Shown piece by piece: positions 1 through 4,878 of a DNA stretch of 8,186 bases. The notes under the pieces were generated by a model, which saw only the letters and a program-made list of their open reading frames with translations, had not been told where the DNA came from and did no database searches. The position numbers were made by a program, and so were the translations under genes. The stretch lies in NCBI GenBank assembly GCA_948585895.1, contig CAPBNZ010000071.1:1-8186 (forward strand), written 5' to 3'. The DNA is from an uncultured Clostridia bacterium. GTDB lineage: Bacteria > Bacillota > Clostridia > TANB77 > CAG-508. Position 1 is the first letter of the stretch. The number at the start of each line of letters is the position of its first letter.

Positions 1-58
1 GGTTGCAAAAAAAGCAAAATAAGCATATAATTTATCAAAAGAAAATAGAGGTGCATAA
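1..58 (+). other. Region upstream of murF with a possible end of a preceding gene
   Basis: These bases precede the murF start and carry its ribosome binding site, AGAGGTG at 47-53, five bases before the ATG at 59. Two frames could be the tail of an upstream gene: one stops at TAA 20-22 after Val-Ala-Lys-Lys-Ala-Lys, the other runs open to TGA 60-62 and would overlap the murF ATG by four bases. Too little is present to choose between them. No promoter is visible, so murF is probably transcribed from further upstream. Confidence 0.3.
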
Positions 59-1490
59 ATGAGAAATTTAACTGTAAAAGAGATAATAGAAGTGACAAAA
101 GCAAAACTAATTCAGGGAAATCCTAACTTGATATGTAAAGATTTTTCAAAAGATACAAGAACAATACAAAAAGGAGATACATATATTGCTATAAAAGGTG
201 AAAAGTTTGATGGTAATTTATTTTGGAAGCAAGCTTTAGAAAAAGGTGCTAATTGTGTTATTGTATCTGATATTCAATGTAAGAAAGAAGAGTTGGAGGT
301 ATTTAAAAGTCAAACAATTTTAAAAGTAGAAGATACTTTGCAAGCATTATACCAACTAGCAAGATTAAAAAGGAGTTTTTATCAAATACCAGTAATAGCA
401 ATAACAGGAAGCGTTGGAAAAACAAGCACAAAGGATATTGTTGCCAATGTAGTTTCTCAAAAATATAGAACCATAAAAACTATTCGGGAATAATAATAAT
501 AATATTGGATTACCGTTTACGATATTAAGGTTACAGGACGAGGAAGCAATGGTATTAGAAATGGGAATGAATCATTTTGGAGAGATTAGTTTATTAAGTA
601 ATATTGCACAACCCAATATTTGTATCATTACCAATATAGGAACTTCCCATATTGGAAATTTGGGTTCTAGGGAAAATATATTAAAAGCAAAATTAGAAAT
701 ATTGGAGGGGGCAGATAACCCAACCATTATCATCAATAATGATAATGATTTATTACATAGATGGCATGAGGAGAACAGAGGTAAAACAAACCTTATTACT
801 TTTGGCATTTATCAATCAAGTAATGTAAATGCGAATGAAATTGTATTAAAAGAAGATAGTAGTGAATTTATTTGTCATATAGATAAAGATGACATAAAAA
901 TAAAAGTGCCAGTAGGAGGAGAACATTTCATATTAAATTCTTTATGTGCTGTAAGTGTGGGAAAAAGCTTGAAAATACAGACAGATAAAATCATAAAGGG
1001 AATTGAAGAATTTCAATTAACTAAAAAGAGGATGGATATTACAGAGTTAAAAAATGGAATTAAAATAATAAATGATGCTTATAATGCAAGTTTAGAATCT
1101 ATGCAAGCTAGTTTAAAATATTTAGGTAAATTCAAAGAAAATAGAAAAATTGCAGTGTTAGGAGATATGTTAGAATTAGGAGAATATTCACAAATGTTAC
1201 ATGAACAAGTAGGAGAAGAAGTTTATAAAAATAGAATTGACCTTTTAATGTGTAGTGGTGAGAAAGCAGAAAGCATTGTGAAAAAAGCAAAAGAAGTAGG
1301 AATGCAAGAAAAAGATATTTATTATTATAACTAGGTATTTACTATTTTATATTTAAAATATCTTTTACTTCTTTAAGAGTTAGTTAAGAAGTTAAAAGAA
1401 ATGGTAAAACCAGGAGATATTATTTTATTTAAAGCATCAAATGGAATGAGATTTTTTGATATAGCAGAAAACATGAAAGAAAACTTTTAG
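59..1490 (+). CDS. murF: UDP-N-acetylmuramoyl-tripeptide--D-alanyl-D-alanine ligase MurF, interrupted by a +1 shift and a 45-nt stop-containing gap
   Basis: MurF is the cytoplasmic ATP-dependent ligase that adds D-Ala-D-Ala to UDP-MurNAc-tripeptide, the last soluble step of peptidoglycan precursor synthesis. The N-terminal part (59-493) shows the substrate-binding segment DTRTIQKGD (residues 32-40) and the Mur ligase P-loop GSVGKTST (117-124). The frame stops at 491 after Lys-Thr-Ile-Arg(CGG)-Glu. Skipping the C at 485 gives Thr-Ile-Gly-Asn-Asn and continues into the MurF core: GMNHFGE, ITNIGTSHIGNLGS, then DAYNAS and LGDMLELGEYS in the C-terminal domain. This second frame stops at TAG 1332-1334. 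The missing tail (VKPGDIILFKASNGMRFFDI) resumes in the same frame at 1377 and ends at TAG 1488-1490. With both lesions removed the product would be 461 residues, normal for MurF. The family is certain. Whether a full protein is made (recoding), the gene is dead, or the sequence has errors is unresolved. Confidence 0.93.
485..488 (+). other. Candidate +1 frameshift site CGGG in murF
   Basis: The upstream murF frame reads ATT CGG GAA TAA. Skipping the C at 485 gives ATT GGG AAT AAT and restores the conserved Thr-x-Gly-Asn-x-Asn-Asn-Asn-Ile-Gly motif that follows the Mur ligase P-loop. The zero-frame stop lies two codons after the site. CGG is otherwise found in frame in this window only at the equivalent site in the coupling protein gene. 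There is no SD-like stimulator just upstream such as that of the prfB +1 site. Recoding is inference; the shift itself is seen directly. Confidence 0.6.
1332..1376 (+). other. 45-nt stop-containing interruption in the 3' part of murF
   Basis: Between Tyr-Tyr-Tyr-Asn (ending at 1331) and Glu-Leu-Val-Lys-Lys (from 1377) lie fifteen in-frame triplets that begin with TAG and end with TAA and have no MurF-like content. Part of it (1358-1376) is an imperfect inverted copy of the coding sequence at 1384-1402, separated by a seven-base loop. The frame is the same on both sides. Compared with typical MurF proteins, two or three residues may also be missing at the junction. Confidence 0.65.
1377..1490 (+). 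pseudogene. murF: Detached C-terminal 37 codons of murF
   Basis: This in-frame segment encodes the final strand and helix of the MurF C-terminal domain: a Leu/Lys-rich helix, then VKPGDIILFKASNGMRFFDI, corresponding to the family pattern of KPGD, hydrophobic strand, LvKGSrgm. It has no start codon or ribosome binding site of its own, so it would be expressed only by readthrough, bypass or a corrected sequence. Its TAG stop at 1488-1490 overlaps the ddl Shine-Dalgarno AGGAGG (1489-1494), the arrangement expected of an undisturbed murF-ddl operon. The good conservation argues that the interruption is recent, bypassed, or artefactual. Confidence 0.8.
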
Positions 1491-1502
1491 GAGGTTAAAA
1501 TT

Positions 1503-2552
1503 ATGCAAAAAATAAAATTAGGAGTTATTTTTGGAGGAATGTCAACAGAAAATAAAGTATCTGTTGTATCAGCAGGTTCCATTTTAGAAAATCTAGATAA
1601 AGAAAAATATGAAATATATCCTATCTATATTGAAACGGATGGAATATGGTATCAATATACAGAAAGTGGAAAAAGGAAAGAATTTGGAGAAGAAGTTAGT
1701 AAAAAGGAAAAAATACAAAATGTAATGGAATACTTGCAAAATTTAGATGTGCTATTTCCAGTATTACATGGATTATATGGAGAAGATGGAACGATACAGG
1801 GATTATTCGAACTATTAAAAAAGCCATATGTGGGATGTGGTGTTTTAGCATCTAGTGTTGGAATGGATAAAGTTTATGCTAAAATTATTTTTGATAAAGC
1901 AGGGTTAAAACAAGCAAAATATGAATATATTAGAAAATATAAAGATACTTATATTTATGTTACCAATAACTTTCAAGAGGAACTATTAAAATTAGATGAA
2001 GTAGTAAAAAAAGTAACAAAGAATTTGAAATTTCCAATGTTTATTAAACCATCTAATTCTGGTTCAAGTGTAGGAATTAACAAAGCAAAGAATAAAGAAG
2101 AATTAAAACAAGCCATAGAATATGCTTCTCAGTTCGATACCAAAATATTAATAGAAGAGGGAATTGTTGGAAAAGAAGTAGAATGTGCTGTACTTGGAAA
2201 TGAAGAAGTAATTGCTTCTTGTGTTGGAGAAATCAAGTCAGCAGAAGAATTCTACAGTTATGACGCAAAATATAAGAATGAAGAATCCAAGACAGATATA
2301 CCTGCTAATATTTCGAAAAGCTTATCAGATGAAATTAAAAAACAAGCTATCAGAGCTTTTAAATCAATCAATGGCAAAGGACTATCAAGAGTAGACTTTT
2401 TTATTGAGAACCAAACAAATCAGATTTACATTAATGAAGTAAATACACTACCAGGCTTTACGAATATAAGTATGTATCCACAATTATTTGAAGCTAGTGG
2501 CATTAGCTATAAAGAGCTATTAAGCAAATTGATAGAATTGAGTGTGAGATGA
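1503..2552 (+). CDS. ddl: D-alanine--D-alanine ligase
   Basis: An intact 349-residue ATP-grasp ligase that joins two D-alanines at the cost of ATP in the cytoplasm, providing the dipeptide that MurF attaches. Visible motifs: N-terminal FGGMSTENKVS (10-20), HGLYGEDGTIQG (89-100), SVGMDK (118-123), the ATP-grasp segment KPSNSGSSVGI (182-192), the loop YSYDAKYKN (251-259) and the metal-binding end motif NEVNTLPG (311-318). The YDAKY loop is that of true D-Ala-D-Ala enzymes, not of the D-lactate ligases of VanA type. ATG at 1503 is supported by AGGAGG at 1489-1494, eight bases upstream and overlapping the end of the murF tail, so the two genes are co-transcribed and probably translationally coupled. 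The TGA stop (2550-2552) lies inside the left arm of an inverted repeat, so the extreme C-terminus may have been set by insertion of that element. Confidence 0.97.
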   Translation: MQKIKLGVIFGGMSTENKVSVVSAGSILENLDKEKYEIYPIYIETDGIWYQYTESGKRKEFGEEVSKKEKIQNVMEYLQNLDVLFPVLHGLYGEDGTIQGLFELLKKPYVGCGVLASSVGMDKVYAKIIFDKAGLKQAKYEYIRKYKDTYIYVTNNFQEELLKLDEVVKKVTKNLKFPMFIKPSNSGSSVGINKAKNKEELKQAIEYASQFDTKILIEEGIVGKEVECAVLGNEEVIASCVGEIKSAEEFYSYDAKYKNEESKTDIPANISKSLSDEIKKQAIRAFKSINGKGLSRVDFFIENQTNQIYINEVNTLPGFTNISMYPQLFEASGISYKELLSKLIELSVR

Positions 2553-2651
2553 TTTTGGGGACGGAGGAAAAAATCATGATAGTCTAAATATTTAATAGAA
2601 TAATAACCATAAAATTGAATCATGATTTTTTCCTCCGTCCCCAAAATCATC
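2548..2651. repeat. REP/MITE-like element: perfect 33-bp inverted repeat with a GGGGACGGAGG core
   Basis: The arms at 2548-2580 and 2619-2651 are exact reverse complements over 33 bases, separated by a 38-base AT-rich spacer. They contain GATGATTTTGGGGACGGAGG and a run of A before ATCATGAT. The GC-rich core stands out from its AT-rich surroundings. The layout resembles the short GGGGACGG-type palindromes scattered in many Firmicutes genomes and thought to be moved by IS200-like (Y1) REP transposases; that link is recalled family knowledge, not shown here. The left arm overlaps the ddl stop codon. No target-site duplication is evident. In RNA it would form a very stable hairpin that could protect the murF-ddl message, though no T-run follows it directly. 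Confidence 0.85.
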
Positions 2652-2655
2652 CAGG

Positions 2656-2684
2656 AAAATCCATAAAAACTATGGATTTTTTTT
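2656..2684 (+). terminator. Rho-independent terminator of the murF-ddl operon
   Basis: A perfect 10-bp stem (AAAATCCATA at 2656-2665 with TATGGATTTT at 2671-2680) closes a five-base loop and runs into eight T residues (2677-2684). It sits just after the inverted repeat and before the dnaJ-like promoter, separating the two transcription units. The stem is AT-rich, so its strength is uncertain. Confidence 0.75.
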
Positions 2685-2691
2685 CTATTTA

Positions 2692-2700
2692 TGATATAAT
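2692..2700 (+). promoter_or_regulatory. Extended -10 promoter for the DnaJ-like gene
   Basis: TGATATAAT matches the extended -10 pattern TGnTATAAT exactly, with TATAAT at 2695-2700. There is no good -35 box: the bases 16-18 upstream fall in the second arm of the preceding terminator, which fits a promoter that depends on its TG extension. Transcription would start near 2707, leaving a leader of about 27 bases. No CIRCE-type heat-shock operator is visible. Confidence 0.65.
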
Positions 2701-2717
2701 ATCTTTACCTGATTTTT

Positions 2718-2724
2718 AGGGAGG
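2718..2724 (+). promoter_or_regulatory. Ribosome binding site that fixes the DnaJ-like start
   Basis: AGGGAGG ends directly against an upstream ATG at 2725, too close to be used. It is nine bases before the ATG at 2734, a normal distance. The shorter start is therefore preferred. Confidence 0.75.
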
Positions 2725-2733
2725 ATGTTAAAA

Positions 2734-3618
2734 ATGATTTTTAAAAACTATTATAAGATATTAGATTTAGAAACAAGTCATGTTTCAATAGATGAGATAA
2801 AAACAGCCTATAGACAAGCTGCTAAAAAGTATCATCCAGATTTAAATATAGGTGATAAACTAGCAGAAGAAAAAATAAAAGATATTAACGAAGCCTATAA
2901 AACATTATCTGTCCCAGCTTCTAAAAGAAAATATGATAGGATATGGAATTCTCATTTTGGTAAAACGCAGAAGGCATTTTCTGGAAAAGGAGAAAAAGGG
3001 GTGCTTCTGAATATGTTTTTAGGAAATGTGGAAAAAGAATCAAATACACAAGGAAATTTCAAAAAAAATTCTGTCAAAGGAGAGAATATTGAAACGCAAA
3101 TTAATATTAGCATAGAAGAAGCATTTTATGGAAAACAAAAAATGATATCTTTAAGAACAGTAGAAGGAAAAGTAAAAAACTTACTACTAAATATACCACA
3201 AGGTATTCAAGATGGAGAAAAGATTCGATTAATTGGACAAGGTAAAATAGGAAAAAATGGTGGAAAAAATGGAGACTTATTTATAGAAGTAAAAATAGAA
3301 GACAGTAAATCATTTAAACTAAAAGGTTGTGATTTATATACAGATTTATTATTAACCCCATGGGAAGCAGTCTTAGGAACAAGAGCAAAAGTAACATCAA
3401 TAGATGACGAAACAAAAGTATATATACCACAAGGAATCCAAACAGGAGAAAAAATTAAAATTCCAGGAAAAGGTTATAAAAATAATAATGGTATAAGAGG
3501 AGACTTAATTGCAGAAATCAAAGTAGTTGTACCAAAACAACTAACACAACAAGAAAGAACCATCTTTGAAAAATTAAATGAAATATCAAGTTTTAATCCT
3601 AGAAATGAAAAAATGTAG
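2734..3618 (+). CDS. DnaJ/CbpA-type J-domain co-chaperone without zinc finger
   Basis: A 294-residue J-domain protein expected to stimulate the ATPase of DnaK and deliver substrates to it. The J domain occupies about residues 5-70, begins NYYKILDL and has the essential HPD tripeptide at 34-36. A short Lys/Gly/Ser-rich linker follows, then the two beta-barrel substrate-binding domains of the DnaJ C-terminal family: IEEAFYGKQK, IPQGIQDGEKIRLIGQG, GDLFIEV, TPWEAVLGT, IPQGIQTGEKIKIPGKG and GDLIAEI. The CxxCxGxG zinc-finger repeats of type I DnaJ are absent and there is no classical Gly/Phe-rich region, so this is a type II (CbpA-like) protein, probably not the housekeeping DnaJ of a grpE-dnaK-dnaJ operon. 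It has its own promoter and stands alone. The start is chosen by the ribosome binding site. Confidence 0.9.
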   Translation: MIFKNYYKILDLETSHVSIDEIKTAYRQAAKKYHPDLNIGDKLAEEKIKDINEAYKTLSVPASKRKYDRIWNSHFGKTQKAFSGKGEKGVLLNMFLGNVEKESNTQGNFKKNSVKGENIETQINISIEEAFYGKQKMISLRTVEGKVKNLLLNIPQGIQDGEKIRLIGQGKIGKNGGKNGDLFIEVKIEDSKSFKLKGCDLYTDLLLTPWEAVLGTRAKVTSIDDETKVYIPQGIQTGEKIKIPGKGYKNNNGIRGDLIAEIKVVVPKQLTQQERTIFEKLNEISSFNPRNEKM

Positions 3619-3934
3619 TAATTCAAAAATAACACATTGTAATTTAAAATTTATTAGGTAGCAAAGTCTAATAGAACTAGCAAGAATAAAGTTTGTTATA
3701 GCCAGAAATTGTGAGTGGAAAATATGTAAACTTTTATTAAAAAGATAATCAATTTCAATAATTGTAAAAGAATAAATTTGTGAATTCTAATTATCGTAAG
3801 TAAAAAATTGTTTGAAATTTAATAGAATAAAAGGTTTATAATTTTAAAAATAAGTAAAACTATAGAATATAAAACTTTAGAGAGATAACAATTGAAGAGA
3901 AATTATTCACAGAATCAGGTAAAAAATAGAGATT
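3619..3934. other. AT-rich spacer without recognisable genes
   Basis: About 315 bases between the DnaJ-like gene and the palindromic promoter region. I see no open frame of useful length, no tRNA or other structured RNA, no convincing terminator for the DnaJ-like gene and no direct repeat above what this base composition gives by chance. It may be the scar or edge of an inserted element, since the next genes differ in character from their neighbours, but no attachment site is visible. Confidence 0.6.
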
Positions 3935-3949
3935 TACATAAATTATGTA
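3935..3949. promoter_or_regulatory. Inverted repeat abutting the -35 box
   Basis: TACATAA and TTATGTA form a perfect 7-1-7 inverted repeat whose last base touches the TTGACA that starts at 3950. The position suits an activator or repressor site. The binding protein is unknown and no regulator gene lies nearby in the window. Confidence 0.45.
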
Positions 3950-3978
3950 TTGACAAAATGCTGATTTTTAGCTATAAT
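3950..3978 (+). promoter_or_regulatory. Consensus housekeeping promoter of the coupling-protein operon
   Basis: TTGACA at 3950-3955 and TATAAT at 3973-3978 match both sigma-70/sigma-A boxes fully with an ideal 17-base spacer. Transcription should begin near 3985, about 50 bases before the first gene. A promoter this strong would need control if the product is a membrane ATPase, and two palindromes overlap or flank it. Confidence 0.88.
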
Positions 3979-3987
3979 TAATTATAG
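3972..3987. promoter_or_regulatory. 16-bp perfect palindrome over the -10 box and start site
   Basis: CTATAATTAATTATAG is its own reverse complement. It contains the whole TATAAT box and reaches the likely transcription start, the classic place for a repressor operator. It is all A/T except the end bases, so coincidence with a -10 box remains possible. Confidence 0.4.
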
Positions 3988-4024
3988 TGTTAAACAAATG
4001 ATAAGCTATGGATTAAAATCATAT

Positions 4025-4030
4025 AGGAGA
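4025..4030 (+). promoter_or_regulatory. Ribosome binding site deciding the start of the first operon gene
   Basis: AGGAGA lies one base before an ATG at 4032 and seven bases before the in-frame ATG at 4038. The spacing favours 4038. Confidence 0.65.
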
Positions 4031-4037
4031 GATGAAA

Positions 4038-4556
4038 ATGGAAACAATACAAGGTAAACATTTCAGTATAACAGATCCAGAAGGAGTAAAAACAGTCATA
4101 TATCAAGTAAACAAGACCAAAAAAGAATATCTAGAAGAATATCCTAAATATACAGTAGAAAGATTAGACCATACAGAAGAATTAGTAGGAAATTTGAATA
4201 GAAGAACTTTTTATGTAGAAGAGCCACAAAAAGAAGGAAACCAATTAGTAATCCTATCATTTGGAGAAGAAAAGGTGGTTATTAATACTGGTATCTTGTT
4301 GGGAGACGAAGTAAAAATAACAAAAAAACCAGCAGCATTTAAATTTAATACACTATATTCAGAAGAAGAGATGGAATATAAAGACTTCCAATATACACCC
4401 AATTTAAAAAGGGCAATATCAATTATTGACCCAGAAACAACAGAAGAAGTAAATCCTGTACTTTATTTTGATGAAACAACAAATGAAGTAAAAGGTAAGT
4501 GTAAATTAAAACCATATAAATCTTATTTCGCATTTGAAATAAGAGAAGGAAAATAG
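4038..4556 (+). CDS. Protein of unknown function, first gene of the coupling-protein operon
   Basis: I do not recognise this 172-residue protein. It has no signal peptide, no membrane segment and no Cys pair typical of a metal site. It is rich in Glu, Lys, Thr and Tyr and looks like a soluble, mainly beta-strand protein: alternating short hydrophobic and polar runs such as QLVILSFGEEKVVINTGILLG. An upstream ATG at 4032 is in frame but touches the ribosome binding site. It is the first gene after a consensus promoter, and the next gene begins 11 bases after its stop with AGGAGG overlapping that stop, so it is co-expressed with the next gene and with the VirD4-like ATPase. Its role is unknown; a substrate adaptor or accessory factor for the coupling protein is a guess from position only. 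No sign of frameshift. Confidence 0.75.
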   Translation: METIQGKHFSITDPEGVKTVIYQVNKTKKEYLEEYPKYTVERLDHTEELVGNLNRRTFYVEEPQKEGNQLVILSFGEEKVVINTGILLGDEVKITKKPAAFKFNTLYSEEEMEYKDFQYTPNLKRAISIIDPETTEEVNPVLYFDETTNEVKGKCKLKPYKSYFAFEIREGK

Positions 4557-4567
4557 GAGGAAGTAGT

Positions 4568-4849
4568 ATGGCAGTAAACAAAAAGCCAAGAAAAACACAA
4601 ATACCAGAAGAAGCAATAAAAGGTCCAGCAGGAATAACAGACAATGTCTACTTTACTGGTTATACTTTAGGAATATATTGTGAAAAAGAAGTAGAATTTC
4701 CTAATAAAAAGAATACAAAAACAAAAATAGAAGATAGCAAACAGCCTAAAGAAGTATATAGTACAGATTTAGGACTAGGTATGAGTATATCTGTAAAACC
4801 AGGAGGAATAAAAACAGCGAAAGTAGAAAAAGAAGGAGAAGACAGATAG
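4568..4849 (+). CDS. Small lysine-rich protein of unknown function
   Basis: A 93-residue basic protein that I do not recognise. It starts MAVNKKPRKTQIPEEAIKGP, is rich in Lys, Thr and Pro, has one Cys, and shows no membrane segment or known motif; the stretch around 68-80 (Asp-Leu-Gly-Leu-Gly-Met-Ser-Ile-Ser-Val-Lys-Pro-Gly) could form a beta hairpin. The start is well supported: AGGAGG at 4555-4560 overlaps the stop of the previous gene and lies seven bases before the ATG. The coupling protein gene starts 29 bases after its stop. Small basic proteins encoded next to coupling proteins can be accessory DNA- or substrate-binding factors, but nothing here shows that. Confidence 0.72.
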   Translation: MAVNKKPRKTQIPEEAIKGPAGITDNVYFTGYTLGIYCEKEVEFPNKKNTKTKIEDSKQPKEVYSTDLGLGMSISVKPGGIKTAKVEKEGEDR

Positions 4850-4878
4850 ATAATAATACAAAAGAGTAGGTGAAATTT

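Noticed and set aside
489..503. AAT repeat as a phase-variation tract causing the murF frameshift
   Set aside because: Triplet repeat changes keep the frame, so they cannot explain a one-base shift; the break lies before the tract.
572..808. Minus-strand open frame opposite murF, and similar ones at 4211-4402, 4423-4644, 5415-5678, 5733-5927, 6513-6713 and 7015-7248
   Set aside because: They lie opposite well-supported genes or cover a regulatory region, have Leu/Ile-rich shadow composition and lack ribosome binding sites.
2212..2394. 60-codon + strand frame inside ddl
   Set aside because: Out-of-frame shadow within a conserved, intact ddl and without a ribosome binding site.
2563..2586. 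GGAGG followed by ATG ATA GTC TAA, a possible three-codon leader peptide in the left repeat arm
   Set aside because: The sequence is explained by the inverted repeat, and it lies upstream of a terminator with no regulated gene before it.
2590..3830. A 14-base direct repeat (ATTTAATAGAATAA) at 2590-2603 and 3817-3830
   Set aside because: In DNA this AT-rich, a few matches of this length are expected by chance in 8 kb, and the flanks do not match.
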